This document shows, piece by piece, positions 53,752-63,145 of a DNA stretch of 64,000 bases. A program made the translations under genes and the position numbers. The stretch is from Magnetospirillum sp. 64-120 (GTDB lineage: Bacteria > Pseudomonadota > Alphaproteobacteria > Rhodospirillales > Magnetospirillaceae), in contig MKVK01000024.1 of NCBI GenBank assembly GCA_001898825.1, positions 41,921-105,920 of the forward strand, given 5' to 3'. Each line of letters starts with the position of its first letter. Within the stretch, counting starts at the first letter, position 1. Below the pieces are notes generated by a model. That model worked only from the letters and a program-made list of their open reading frames with translations, did no database searches and was not told the origin of the DNA.

Positions 53752-54000
53752 ATTTCCTAGTCATGCCCGGACTTGATCCGGGCATCCACGTCGGTCCGCC
53801 GAATGCAATGTGGAACAGGTCTTTTCGCGGCATCCGCGTGGATCGCCGGGTCAAGCCCGGCGATGACGAAATTGGGGGGGCGGAATGGATGGCGCGGATA
53901 TCCTTCTGCCCCTGGATCGTATCAATAAATCAAAGGGGGATTGGGGCATCGCCCCAAACGGGTTTGGGCGGTAGCCCGATCAAGTAAACCTGGCCCCCCC
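53657..54000. other. Gene-free 344-base region made of repeats
   Basis: No supported coding frame lies here. It holds the nested inverted repeat (53656-53751), a composite palindromic element (53760-53867) and a further short hairpin TTGGGGC-ATC-GCCCCAA near 53941. The remainder is unremarkable. Confidence 0.75.
53760..53867. repeat. Composite palindromic repeat downstream of the TPR gene
   Basis: A 31-base unit beginning GTCATGCCCGGACTTGATCC (53760-53790) is repeated in reverse orientation at 53837-53867, with only paired compensating changes in its own stem (GC to CG). The two units enclose 46 bases. This is the same repeat family as at 52281, so the TPR gene is flanked on both sides. Confidence 0.8.
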
Positions 54001-56097
54001 CTAAACCCCGTTCTGCACCAATCCGGCGAAGGCGTCCGGCGCCACGGCGGGGCTGTAGAGGAAACCCTGCATCAAGGTGACGCCCTTGGTCAGCAGGAAG
54101 CCGGCTTGGGCGGCGGTTTCGACGCCTTCGGCGATGACTTCGAAGCCCAGGTTGTGGGCCAGGGTGGAAATGGACGACACGATGGCGCCGTCCTTGGCGT
54201 TGCCGGGCAGTTCCTTGATGAAGGCGCGGTCGATCTTCAAGACGTTGACCGGGAACAGCTTCAGATAGGCCAGGCTGGAATAACCGGTGCCGAAATCGTC
54301 GATGGCCAGGCGCACGCCCATTTGGCCCAGTTCACCCAAGATGGCGATGGCGCGGTCAACCTCGGTAGCCATCATGGTTTCGGTGATTTCCAGTTCCAGC
54401 AGCGAGGCCGGCAGGTTGTACTGCTGAAGAGCACGCTCGACCTTGTGCTTCAGCGTGGCGTCGTGGAACTGGGCCGGGCTCAGGTTCACCGACACGCAGC
54501 CGAAATCCACGCCCAGGTCCAGCCATTGGCGCATCTGCCGGCAGGCTTCCATCAGCGCCCAATCGCCGATGGCGCCGATCAGGCCGGCGCGTTCGGCCAC
54601 CGGGATGAACAGCGCCGGGCTGACGTTGCCGCGGGTCGGATGGGTCCAGCGGATCAACGCTTCGGCGGCCACCACCCGGCGCGAGATGCCTTCCACCTTG
54701 GGCTGGTAGTGCAGGCGGAAATCGCCGTTGGCCAAAGCGTGGCGCAGGTCGTTTTCCAGGTTGACCCGCTCGACCGCCTGACGGTCCATGTCGTTGTCAT
54801 AGAACCGGTACGGATTGCCGCTGGCCTTGGCGTGGTACATGGCGGCGTCGGCGTGGGACAGCAGGGTCTCGGCGCAATCGGCATGGTCCGGGTACAGCGC
54901 CACGCCGATGGAGGTCGAAGCGTAAAGTTCCTGTTCCGGCAGGCTGAAGGGTTCGGAAAAGGCGTAGAGCACTTTTTCGACACAGGCCATGGCGCCCTGG
55001 ACATCGGCGATGGAGGGCAATGCCACGACGAATTCGTCGCCGCCCAGGCGGCCGATGATGTCGGACGCGCGCACGCAGCCCTTCAGGCGCCGGGCCACCT
55101 GCTTCAGCAATTCGTCGCCGGCGGCATGGCCGAAACTGTCGTTGACGTCCTTGAAGCGGTTGACGTCCAGGAACAGCAGGGCCAAGCGGTTGCCTTCGTG
55201 TTCGGCGCGGATGATGGCGTCGGACAGTGCTTCCATCACCGTGTGGCGGTTGGCCAGCTTGGTCAGCGCGTCGTGGCGGGCGTGGAAGCGGATGCGCTGT
55301 TCGTCCATCTTGCGGCGCGTCACGTCGGAGGCGACCATGACGAAGCTGCTGACCTCGCCGTTTTCGCCCTGCACCCCGGTCAGCGCCACCGAGGCCGGGA
55401 AGACGTCGCCATTGGCGCGCCGTCCCCACAATTCGCCGTGCCAGGTGTCGCCGCTGCGGGCGTGGGCCCAGGCTTCGGCCACCAGTTTGGGGTCGTTGAT
55501 CTCGTCGGCGACGAAGCGCGAGGCCATGCCCACCACCTGGTCCACCGAGAACCCGGTCATGCGCGAGAACGCCGGGTTGATGGCGGTCACCACGTCGTCG
55601 GCATCGGTGACGATGATCGCTTCGCCGACGTTTTCATAGACGGTGGCGGCCAGGCGCAGGCGTTCCTCGGCCCGCTTCCGTTCGGTGATGTCCTGGACGG
55701 TGCCTTCGTAGCAGATGACGCTGCCGTCGTCGTCGCGTACCACCCGGGCGTTTTCGGCGATCCAGATGATCTCGCCGGTCTTGCGATAGACCTGGGCCTC
55801 GAAGTTGCGGACCACCTGATCCTGGTCCAGCAGATGCTTGAAGCGGTCGCGGTCCTCGGGGTGGACGTAAAGGCCGTGGGCGATGTCGGTCAGTCCGACG
55901 ATCAGTTCCTTGGGATTGTCATAGCCATAGATGCGGGCCAACGCCTGGTTGGCGTTCAGGTAACGGCCCGACGGCGTGGTGCGGTAAATGCCTTCGACGG
56001 CATTCTCGAACAAGGAGCGGTACTGGTTGGAAAGGATCTTGGCCTTTTCCTTCCGTTCCGACCGATCAATCATCGCGTCGCCGCCGTCCAATCGCAT
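54001..56097 (-). CDS. PAS-PAS-GGDEF-EAL cyclic-di-GMP protein
   Basis: About 698 residues from the ATG at 56097; a GTG at 56127 is in frame and the choice is uncertain. Two PAS/PAC domains (about 25-145 and 150-270), a GGDEF domain with RLGGDEFVV, and an EAL domain with AAEALIRW, NLSPAQF, LEITETMMA and DDFGTGYSSLAYL. Both catalytic signatures are intact, so it could make and break cyclic-di-GMP, with the PAS domains sensing a ligand or redox state. No transmembrane region is present. It is the only gene in its transcription unit. Confidence 0.95.
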   Translation of the reverse strand: MRLDGGDAMIDRSERKEKAKILSNQYRSLFENAVEGIYRTTPSGRYLNANQALARIYGYDNPKELIVGLTDIAHGLYVHPEDRDRFKHLLDQDQVVRNFEAQVYRKTGEIIWIAENARVVRDDDGSVICYEGTVQDITERKRAEERLRLAATVYENVGEAIIVTDADDVVTAINPAFSRMTGFSVDQVVGMASRFVADEINDPKLVAEAWAHARSGDTWHGELWGRRANGDVFPASVALTGVQGENGEVSSFVMVASDVTRRKMDEQRIRFHARHDALTKLANRHTVMEALSDAIIRAEHEGNRLALLFLDVNRFKDVNDSFGHAAGDELLKQVARRLKGCVRASDIIGRLGGDEFVVALPSIADVQGAMACVEKVLYAFSEPFSLPEQELYASTSIGVALYPDHADCAETLLSHADAAMYHAKASGNPYRFYDNDMDRQAVERVNLENDLRHALANGDFRLHYQPKVEGISRRVVAAEALIRWTHPTRGNVSPALFIPVAERAGLIGAIGDWALMEACRQMRQWLDLGVDFGCVSVNLSPAQFHDATLKHKVERALQQYNLPASLLELEITETMMATEVDRAIAILGELGQMGVRLAIDDFGTGYSSLAYLKLFPVNVLKIDRAFIKELPGNAKDGAIVSSISTLAHNLGFEVIAEGVETAAQAGFLLTKGVTLMQGFLYSPAVAPDAFAGLVQNGV

Positions 56098-56104
56098 ACT
56101 CCTT

Positions 56105-56129
56105 GGGTGCACAATATATGTGCGCACCC
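56105..56129. promoter_or_regulatory. Interrupted dyad GGGTGC...GCACCC at the GGDEF-EAL start
   Basis: Arms GGGTGC and GCACCC with inner ACA/TGT pairing across an ATAT centre overlap the possible upstream start. A regulator site is possible, with no match to a named consensus. Confidence 0.3.
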
Positions 56130-56197
56130 ATCAGTGCCATTTTCCCAGGCAGCTTGGCAAGGCGAAGATTGCTAGTTCTTAAGCATAGCAAGGTTGC

Positions 56198-56231
56198 AAA
56201 AGGGGAAAGGACGATGGCCCTTTCCCCTTTT
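56198..56231. terminator. Terminator between fbpA and the GGDEF-EAL gene
   Basis: AAAAGGGGAAAGG (56198-56210) pairs with CCTTTCCCCTTTT (56219-56231) around a short loop. Ends in four T residues on both strands, so it may serve the minus-strand fbpA transcript. Confidence 0.7.
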
Positions 56232-56238
56232 GGGCCGT

Positions 56239-57255
56239 TCAGCGCCAGCCGACGCGATCGAAGATCAACACGGCGCGGGCGGCGTTTTCACCCAGCATGG
56301 CGACATTGATGTCTTCGGCCTTGAACTTGCCCCAGGCTTCGACGGTGGGCGACAGCTTGGCGCCGGGAACCACCGGGAATTCGCTGTTGGCTTCGGCGAA
56401 CAGCTTTTGCGCCGACGGGCCAGCCATGAATTCCAGCAGCTTCACCGCTTCGGCCTTGTTCTTGGCCGAAATGGTCATGCCGGCGCCCGAGACGTTCATG
56501 TGGGCGCCGCGGCCATCCTGGTTGGGGAAGAACAGCCCCACCTTGGCGACGGCGTCGCGGTCGGCTTGCTTGGCCGAAGTCTGCAACCCGCCATAGTAAT
56601 AGGTGTTGGCGATGGCGACATCGCATTGGCCGGCGGCCACCGCCTGGATCTGGTCGGTGTCGCCGCCTTGGGGCTTGCGCGCCATGTTGGCGACGATGCC
56701 CTTGGCCCAGGCCTCGGCCTTTTGTTCGCCGTCATGGGCGATCAGGCTGCCCATCAGCGACTGGTTGTAGGAGGACGACGACGAACGCACGCAGATGCGG
56801 CCCTTCCACTTGGCGTCCGCCAGGTCTTCCATGGTGGACAATTCCGACGGCTTGACCCGGTCCTTGGCATAGAAGATGACGCGGGCGCGGGCCGACAGAC
56901 CGAACCAATAGCCCTGGGGGTCATGGTACTTGGCCGGGATGTTCTTGGTCAGCACCGCGCTGTTCACCGGGGCCAGGATGCCGGCGGTGCGGGCGGCATG
57001 CAGGTGCACCACGTCGGTGGTGATGAACAGGTCGGCCGGGCTGTCCTTGCCTTCGCTTTTCAATCGTTCCAGCAACTGGGTGGCGTCCGCCGACAGCAGA
57101 TTGACCTGGATGCCGGTTTCCTGGGTGAAGGCGTCCAGAACCGGCTTCAACAGATGATCCTTGCGGGCCGAATAGACGTTGACCTCAGCCGCCGAAACCG
57201 CCGTGGCGGCCAGGCAGGCGGCGGCGGTCAGGGCGAAACGGTTGAACAAGCGCAT
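56239..57255 (-). CDS. fbpA: Iron(III) ABC transporter, periplasmic binding protein
   Basis: 338 residues from the ATG at 57255, preceded by AGGAGAGG. Signal peptide MRLFNRFALTAAACLAATAVSA with cleavage before A-E-V-N-V-Y-S. The mature protein is the FbpA/FutA type: VNVYSARKDHLLKP at the start, LFITTDVVHLHAA, and the tyrosine-rich NTYYYGG (iron ligands) near residue 218. It binds ferric iron in the periplasm and passes it to the permease. It has its own operator-like sequence (57275-57289) and lies after the ATPase gene on the same strand. Confidence 0.94.
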   Translation of the reverse strand: MRLFNRFALTAAACLAATAVSAAEVNVYSARKDHLLKPVLDAFTQETGIQVNLLSADATQLLERLKSEGKDSPADLFITTDVVHLHAARTAGILAPVNSAVLTKNIPAKYHDPQGYWFGLSARARVIFYAKDRVKPSELSTMEDLADAKWKGRICVRSSSSSYNQSLMGSLIAHDGEQKAEAWAKGIVANMARKPQGGDTDQIQAVAAGQCDVAIANTYYYGGLQTSAKQADRDAVAKVGLFFPNQDGRGAHMNVSGAGMTISAKNKAEAVKLLEFMAGPSAQKLFAEANSEFPVVPGAKLSPTVEAWGKFKAEDINVAMLGENAARAVLIFDRVGWR

Positions 57256-57274
57256 GTTAACCTCTCCTTGAGTA

Positions 57275-57289
57275 TGCGAGTGATTTGCA
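57275..57289 (-). promoter_or_regulatory. Fur-like operator before fbpA
   Basis: TGCGAGTGATTTGCA follows the 7-1-7 palindromic layout of alphaproteobacterial Fur sites and agrees at 13 of 15 positions with the site at 60065. It lies inside a larger dyad GTATGCG-N13-CGCATAC (57272-57298). Placed 20 bases upstream of the fbpA ATG, where a repressor would block expression. Confidence 0.6.
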
Positions 57290-57329
57290 TGCGCATACGA
57301 TAACAGCATCAAGCGGCATCGCGAAGTGT

Positions 57330-58358
57330 TTATGTCCTTGGGTATAGGAAAATTTGCGTCGGATCGACGGACAGACGCACCGTTTCGCCGGGTTGCGGCA
57401 AGGTGCGGCAGGCCAGGCGGGCGCGCATGTCCTGGCCGTCGAGCCGCAGATGCAGCAGGCTGACCGGCCCCAGGGGGCGGGCGGCCAGCACCTGGGCGCA
57501 GATCGGGCCGTTCTGGTCCAGGCGCAACGCTTCCGGGCGGGCCAGGACCTCGATGTCGCCGTCCTGGGGCGACGTGAAGATTCCCAGCACGGTGTCCACC
57601 TTGCCGTCACGGGCTTCGGCCGGCCACTGGTTGACTTCGCCGAAGAAGGCGGCGACGAAGGGATCGGCGGGGGCGTTGTACAGCACCTCGGGGCGGTCGA
57701 ACTGCACCACCCGGCCCTGGCGCATCACCGCCACCCGGTCAGCCATGAACATGGCTTCTTCCGGGTCGTGGGTGACCATCAGCGTCGCCACCTTGTTGCG
57801 CTTCAACACCTGCAAGGTCTCGTCGCGCACCAGATCGCGCAGCCTTTTATCCAGGCCGGAAAACGGCTCGTCCAACAGCATCAAGGCCGGGTTGGGGGCC
57901 AGGGCGCGGGCCAGCGCCACACGCTGCTGTTGGCCGCCCGACAATTGATGCGGCCAAGCTTTGGCGTAATCGGCCATGCCCACCTGTTCCAGCATTTCCA
58001 TGGCACGGGCGCGGCGCTCGGCGGCGGGCAGGGACTCGACGCCGAACTCGACGTTGCCCAGCACCCGCAGATGGGGGAACAGGGCGTAATCCTGGAACAG
58101 GAAGCCCACGTGGCGGCGTTCGGGGGGCAGATGCACGCCCCCCCCCGACACCACCGCGCCGTTCAGGGTGACGGTGCCGGAATCGGGGGCTTCCAGGCCG
58201 GCGGCGATGCGCAACGTGGTGGTCTTGCCACAGCCCGACGGCCCCAGCAGGCAGACCAACTCGCCGGGGCTGATGGTCAAGGACACGTCGTCGACGACGC
58301 GCAAGGCGCCGAAATGATGGGTGATGCCGTGCATCGCCAGACCGGTGGTGGACTTCAT
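57330..58358 (-). CDS. fbpC: Iron(III) ABC transporter, ATPase
   Basis: 342 residues. Walker A LLGPSGCGKTTTL, signature LSGGQQQRVALARAL, Walker B MLLDEPFSGLD and H-loop VTHDPEEAM are intact. The C-terminal extension (about 240-342, with RPEALRLD and PLGPVSLLHLRL) is a TOBE domain, as in FbpC/PotA-type ATPases. It powers ferric iron uptake. The start overlaps the stop of the permease (four bases), so permease and ATPase are coupled. Confidence 0.95.
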   Translation of the reverse strand: MKSTTGLAMHGITHHFGALRVVDDVSLTISPGELVCLLGPSGCGKTTTLRIAAGLEAPDSGTVTLNGAVVSGGGVHLPPERRHVGFLFQDYALFPHLRVLGNVEFGVESLPAAERRARAMEMLEQVGMADYAKAWPHQLSGGQQQRVALARALAPNPALMLLDEPFSGLDKRLRDLVRDETLQVLKRNKVATLMVTHDPEEAMFMADRVAVMRQGRVVQFDRPEVLYNAPADPFVAAFFGEVNQWPAEARDGKVDTVLGIFTSPQDGDIEVLARPEALRLDQNGPICAQVLAARPLGPVSLLHLRLDGQDMRARLACRTLPQPGETVRLSVDPTQIFLYPRT

Positions 58359-60028
58359 TCGCTTTCTCCGGGGCGGGACTTGGCGATGGCGCGGCTGAGC
58401 AGCAGCACCGGGATCAACCCGACCAGCACGATGGCCAGCGCCGGAGCGCCTGCGCTGGCCAGACGTTCGTCGGACGCGAAGGTGAAGGTGCGGGTGGCCA
58501 GGGTGTCGAAATTGAACGGGCGCATGATCAGGGTGGCCGGCAGTTCCTTCATCACGTCGACGAAGACCAGCAGGGTGGCCGACAGCAGGCTGCCCTTGAT
58601 CATCGGCAGGTGGACACGCTTCAGCGCCGCCACCGTGCCGCAGCCCAAGGTGCGGGCGGCGGCTTCCAGTGACGGCGTCACCTTGGCCAGACTGGCTTCG
58701 ACCGAGCCGGCGGACACCGCCAGGAAACGCACCATGTAGGCATAGACCAGGGCGAAGACGGTGCCGGTCAGCAGCAAGCCGGGCGAGGCGCCGGTCCAGC
58801 GTTCGACGGTTTGCGCCATCTGGCGGTCCAAGGCGATCAGCGGCACCATGATGCCCACCGCGATGACCGAGCCGGGCACCGCATAGCCCAAGGACGCCAC
58901 CCGCACCGCCAGACGCACCAGTGGCCCGGGATGCAGGCGCTGGGCATAGGCCAGCACCACCGCCACCGTCACCGCCGCCAAGCCGGCGGCCAGGGCCAGG
59001 ATCAGCGAATTGCCGGCCAGATGCAGGAAGTCGCCGCCAAAGGATTGCGCCAACCCAACTTCAACGGTCCAGACGGCCAGCATGGCGGCGGGGACGGCGA
59101 AGCCCAAGACCACCGGCAGGGCGCAGAAGGCCAGGGCCAGAGCCGCTCGCCAGCCGGTCAGGGCAAGGCGCGGCAGGCGGCGGTAACGGGTGGTGGTGTG
59201 GTGGCTTTTGGCGCCGCCGCGCGACAGACGTTCGAGCGCGATCAGCACGGCGACGAACATCATCAGCACCGCCCCCAATTGTGCCGCCACCGCCGGCTGT
59301 CCCATTCCCAGCCAGGTGCGGTAGATGCCGGTGGTGAAGGTGTCGACGGCGAAGAACTGCACGGTGCCGAAATCGTTCAGCGTCTCCATCAGCGCCAGGG
59401 CCAGGCCGGCGATGATCGAGGCCCGCGCCAGCGGCAAGGCGACGCCGAAGAACGACCGCCAGGGGCCGCGGCCCAGAGTGCGGCTGGCTTCCAGCACGCA
59501 AACCGACTGTTCCAGAAAGGCGGCGCGGGCCAGCATGTAGACATAGGGATAAAGCACCATCACCATCACCGTGATGGCGCCGCCCAAGCTGCGGATGTCG
59601 GGGAACCAGTAGTCGCGCATGCTTTTCCAGCCGAACAAAGCGCGCAGGCCGGTCTGCAGCGGGCCGGAATAATCCAAAAAGCCGGTATAGGCATAGGCCA
59701 CCACATAGGCCGGCATGGCCATGGGCAGCAGCAGCGCCCATTCCAGGGGGCGCGATCCGGGAAAGCGGCACATGGTCACCAGCCAGGCGGTGCCGACGCC
59801 CCCCAAGGTGACGCCCAGGCCGACGCCGCCCATCAGGGCCAGCGAGTTCACAACGTAATCCCCCAGCACGGTCTGGGCCAGATGGGTCCAGGTTCCCTGC
59901 GACGGCGCCAGCAGGTTGGCGGCCACCACCAGCACCGGCAAAGCCGCCAGTCCGGCCAGGACGAGAACCGCCAGCAGCCAGGGCAGGGGGGTCGAGAGAC
60001 CATTTTTTATGTGTGGATATGCCGGCAA
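58355..60028 (-). CDS. fbpB: Iron(III) ABC transporter, permease
   Basis: About 557 residues and twelve or so transmembrane helices, a fused pair of permease halves as in FbpB/FutB. Each half carries an EAA-like loop: EASRTLGRGPWRSFFGVALPLA and EAAARTLGCGTVAALKRVHLPMI. The start is uncertain: TTG at 60028 has AAGGA before it, and another TTG at 60046 is in frame without a ribosome site. It imports ferric iron across the inner membrane. A Fur-like box lies at 60065-60079 in front of it. Confidence 0.92.
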   Translation of the reverse strand: MPAYPHIKNGLSTPLPWLLAVLVLAGLAALPVLVVAANLLAPSQGTWTHLAQTVLGDYVVNSLALMGGVGLGVTLGGVGTAWLVTMCRFPGSRPLEWALLLPMAMPAYVVAYAYTGFLDYSGPLQTGLRALFGWKSMRDYWFPDIRSLGGAITVMVMVLYPYVYMLARAAFLEQSVCVLEASRTLGRGPWRSFFGVALPLARASIIAGLALALMETLNDFGTVQFFAVDTFTTGIYRTWLGMGQPAVAAQLGAVLMMFVAVLIALERLSRGGAKSHHTTTRYRRLPRLALTGWRAALALAFCALPVVLGFAVPAAMLAVWTVEVGLAQSFGGDFLHLAGNSLILALAAGLAAVTVAVVLAYAQRLHPGPLVRLAVRVASLGYAVPGSVIAVGIMVPLIALDRQMAQTVERWTGASPGLLLTGTVFALVYAYMVRFLAVSAGSVEASLAKVTPSLEAAARTLGCGTVAALKRVHLPMIKGSLLSATLLVFVDVMKELPATLIMRPFNFDTLATRTFTFASDERLASAGAPALAIVLVGLIPVLLLSRAIAKSRPGESE

Positions 60029-60064
60029 AACAGGTCCTTGGGGCAATGGGGAGATGAAGGATAT

Positions 60065-60079
60065 TGCAAGTGATTAGCA
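60065..60079 (-). promoter_or_regulatory. Fur-like operator before fbpB
   Basis: TGCAAGTGATTAGCA, a 7-1-7 palindrome (TGCAAGT-G-ATTAGCA) differing at two positions from the fbpA site. Positioned 20-37 bases before the permease start. Confidence 0.6.
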
Positions 60080-60182
60080 CTGGCAATCCGTCTTCCGTCG
60101 CAATCACCCTGCTTTCAACTGGAAACCGTTTCGGTTTGGCGCTAAGAAGACGCTTCCCATCCCAACCGATTAGGGATCGCCC

Positions 60183-60872
60183 GTGAAAGCCGCCGTCATC
60201 GTTTTCCCCGGCTCCAACTGCGACCGTGACGTCGCCGTGGCGCTGGAAGCCAGCCTTGGGTCCAAGCCGCTTATGGTTTGGCACCGCGACACCCAATTGC
60301 CCGAAGTCGACCTGGTCGTGGTGCCGGGCGGTTTCTCTTATGGTGACTATCTGCGCTGTGGCGCCATGGCCGCCCATTCGCCGATCATGCGCGAGGTGAA
60401 AGCCCGCGCCGATGCCGGCACCCGGGTGCTGGGCATTTGCAACGGCTTTCAGATCATCACCGAGGCCGGGCTGCTGCCGGGCGTCCTGATGCGCAACGCG
60501 CAGCTGAAGTTCATCTGCAAGGACGTGTATCTGCGGGTGGAAAACGACCGTAACGATTTCTGTCGTTACTACCGGACCGGCGACGTGGTGCGTTTCCCCA
60601 TCGCCCACGCCGAAGGAAACTACTTTGTCGATCCCAAGACCTATCGGGAAATGGAAGACAACGGCCAGATCGCCTTCCGCTATTGCGGCGCCGACGGCAC
60701 CGTCGCCCCCGAATTCAACCCCAATGGGTCTTTGGGCAACGTGGCCGGTGTCTACAATGAAAAGAAGACCGTGCTGGGCCTGATGCCGCACCCGGAACGC
60801 CTGGCCGAGGACCTGCTGGGCGGGGCCGACGGCAAGCTGATGTTCGATTCGCTGGTGGAGGCGTTGTCGTGA
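60183..60872 (+). CDS. purQ: Phosphoribosylformylglycinamidine synthase glutaminase subunit
   Basis: 229 residues starting at a GTG with TAGGG upstream. Class-I glutamine amidotransferase: [12 protein letters not shown] at the start, the nucleophile in [10 protein letters not shown], and the His-x-Glu in MPHPERL. It releases ammonia from glutamine for PurL in purine synthesis. The stop overlaps the purL start (GTGA), so the two are coupled, and together they form the complex. Confidence 0.97.
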   Translation: MKAAVIVFPGSNCDRDVAVALEASLGSKPLMVWHRDTQLPEVDLVVVPGGFSYGDYLRCGAMAAHSPIMREVKARADAGTRVLGICNGFQIITEAGLLPGVLMRNAQLKFICKDVYLRVENDRNDFCRYYRTGDVVRFPIAHAEGNYFVDPKTYREMEDNGQIAFRYCGADGTVAPEFNPNGSLGNVAGVYNEKKTVLGLMPHPERLAEDLLGGADGKLMFDSLVEALS

Positions 60873-63067
60873 GCCAGATTACCCCCGAAGTCATCGCTCA
60901 GCACGGCATCAAGCCCGACGAGTACAAGCTGATCCTGGAGATCATGGGCCGCGAGCCCAATTTGACCGAACTGGGCATCTTCTCGGTCATGTGGTCGGAA
61001 CATTGTTCCTATAAGTCGTCGAAGAAGTGGCTGAAGACCCTGCCGACCAAGGCGCCGTGGGTCATCTGCGGTCCGGGCGAGAACGCCGGCATCATCGACA
61101 TCGGCGACGACCACGCCATCGTCTTCAAGATGGAAAGCCACAACCACCCGTCGTTCATCGAACCCTATCAGGGCGCGGCGACCGGCGTCGGCGGCATTTT
61201 GCGCGATGTCTTCACCATGGGCGCGCGTCCCATCGCCAACATGAACGCCCTGCGTTTCGGTGACCCCAGCAACCCCAAGACCCGCCATCTGGTGGCGGGC
61301 GTGGTGGCCGGCATCGGCGGCTACGGCAATTGCGTCGGCGTCCCCACCGTGGGCGGCGAGACCAATTTCCACAAGTCGTATAACGGCAACATCCTGGTCA
61401 ACGCCATGACCGTGGGTCTGGCCGACAAGAACAACATCTTCTATTCGGCCGCCGCCGGTGTCGGCAACCCGGTGGTCTATTTCGGCTCCAAGACCGGTCG
61501 TGACGGCATCCACGGCGCCACCATGGCCAGCGCGGAATTCGACGAGAAGTCGGAAGAAAAGCGTCCCACCGTCCAGGTCGGCGACCCCTTCACCGAAAAG
61601 CTGTTGATCGAAGCCTGCCTGGAACTGATGGCCACCGACGTCATCGTCGCCATCCAGGACATGGGCGCCGCCGGCCTGACCAGCTCGTCCTTCGAGATGG
61701 CGTCCAAGGGCGGCCTGGGCGTGGAACTGGACCTGGATCAGGTCCCCATGCGCGAACAGGGCATGACCGCCTACGAGATCATGCTGTCGGAATCCCAAGA
61801 ACGCATGCTGATGATCCTGAAGCCCGGCAAGGAAGCCGAGGCCAAGGCGATCATGGACAAGTGGGAACTGGATTTCGCCGTCATCGGCACCCTGACCGAC
61901 ACTGGCCGCATGGTGCTGAAGCGCCATGGCCAGATCGTCGCCGACCTGCCCATCGACCCGTTGGCCCAGGCCTCGCCGGAATATGACCGCCCGTGGGTGG
62001 CGCCGGCCAAGCAACCGGTGATCCCGGCCGAGCAGGTGGAAGCCGTCGATCCGGTCGCCGCGCTGAAGACCCTGCTGGGCTGCCCCGATCTGGCGTCCAA
62101 GCGCTGGATCTATCAGCAATACGACCATATGGTCATGGGCGACACCGTGCAGCGCCCCGGCGGCGACGCTGCGGTGGTGCGCATTCACGGTACGCAAAAG
62201 GCCGTCGCCATCACCACCGACTGCACGCCGCGCTATTGCCAGGCCGATCCCCATGAAGGCGGCCGTCAGGCGGTGGCCGAAGCCTATCGCAACATCTCGG
62301 CTACCGGTGCCGTGCCGCTGGCGGTCACCGACAACCTGAATTTCGGCAATCCCGAAAAGCACGAGATCATGGGCCAGATCGTCGAAGCCATCAAAGGCAT
62401 GGGCGAAGCCTGTCGCGAACTGGACTTCCCGGTGGTCTCGGGCAACGTCTCGCTTTACAACGAGACCCAAGGCACCGCCATCCAGCCGACCCCGGCCATT
62501 GGTGCCGTCGGTCTGTTGGACGACGTCAACAAGCACATGACCGTGGCCTTCAAGGCCGGCGGCAACCACATCGTGCTGCTGGGCGAAACCAAGGGCTGGC
62601 TGGGCGCGTCCTTGTACCTGCGCGAGGTCTGCGGCCGTGAAGAAGGCGCCCCGCCGCCGGTGGCCCTGCACCGCGAACGCCGCAAGGGCGAATTGGTCCG
62701 CCAGTTGATCCAGGACGGTCAGGTTCTGGCCTGCCACGACGTCTCGGACGGCGGTCTGCTGGTGGCGGTGGCGGAAATGGCCATGCCCGGCTCCATCGGC
62801 GCCACCATCGATGCGCCGGCCAGCGTGCCGTTGCACGCTTGGTGCTTTGGTGAAGACCAGGGCCGCTATCTGCTGGAAGTGGGCCAGGACGATCTGGTCG
62901 CCGTGCTGGAAGCCGCCCAGGAACATGATTGCGTCGCCCGCGTCATCGGCAAGACCGGTGGCGATTCCATCAGCGTCGGCGGTGCGTCGGTGCCGGTGGC
63001 GGAACTGCGCGACATCAACGAAGCCTGGATGCCCAATTTCATGGGCGCCGAGATGTCGGGACACTAA
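60869..63067 (+). CDS. purL: Phosphoribosylformylglycinamidine synthase subunit II
   Basis: 732 residues of the small PurL type used with separate PurQ (and PurS) in most bacteria. Motifs include [61 protein letters not shown], and [12 protein letters not shown]. It converts FGAR to FGAM using ATP. The expected purS is not upstream in this window (a GTG-started purQ follows non-coding DNA), so it must be elsewhere. A strong terminator follows. Confidence 0.97.
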   Translation: MSQITPEVIAQHGIKPDEYKLILEIMGREPNLTELGIFSVMWSEHCSYKSSKKWLKTLPTKAPWVICGPGENAGIIDIGDDHAIVFKMESHNHPSFIEPYQGAATGVGGILRDVFTMGARPIANMNALRFGDPSNPKTRHLVAGVVAGIGGYGNCVGVPTVGGETNFHKSYNGNILVNAMTVGLADKNNIFYSAAAGVGNPVVYFGSKTGRDGIHGATMASAEFDEKSEEKRPTVQVGDPFTEKLLIEACLELMATDVIVAIQDMGAAGLTSSSFEMASKGGLGVELDLDQVPMREQGMTAYEIMLSESQERMLMILKPGKEAEAKAIMDKWELDFAVIGTLTDTGRMVLKRHGQIVADLPIDPLAQASPEYDRPWVAPAKQPVIPAEQVEAVDPVAALKTLLGCPDLASKRWIYQQYDHMVMGDTVQRPGGDAAVVRIHGTQKAVAITTDCTPRYCQADPHEGGRQAVAEAYRNISATGAVPLAVTDNLNFGNPEKHEIMGQIVEAIKGMGEACRELDFPVVSGNVSLYNETQGTAIQPTPAIGAVGLLDDVNKHMTVAFKAGGNHIVLLGETKGWLGASLYLREVCGREEGAPPPVALHRERRKGELVRQLIQDGQVLACHDVSDGGLLVAVAEMAMPGSIGATIDAPASVPLHAWCFGEDQGRYLLEVGQDDLVAVLEAAQEHDCVARVIGKTGGDSISVGGASVPVAELRDINEAWMPNFMGAEMSGH

Positions 63068-63093
63068 GGTCCCGGCATTGGTGATGAAAAAGG

Positions 63094-63126
63094 CCGGCCG
63101 TTCCCCAAGGAACGGCCGGATTTTTT
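63094..63126 (+). terminator. Terminator of purQ-purL
   Basis: A perfect 11-bp stem CCGGCCGTTCC/GGAACGGCCGG (63094-63104 and 63109-63119) with a CCAA loop, followed by A and TTTTTT. Very strong. Confidence 0.92.
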
Positions 63127-63145
63127 ACGTTCTTCTTGTCGGGCG

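Noticed and set aside
44939-53867. Palindromic repeats as a possible CRISPR array
   Set aside because: The copies are few, self-complementary and dispersed by kilobases with genes between them; no regular spacers.
60752-63064. Antisense frame of 770 codons over purL
   Set aside because: PurL motifs are perfect on the other strand; the antisense protein is compositionally biased.
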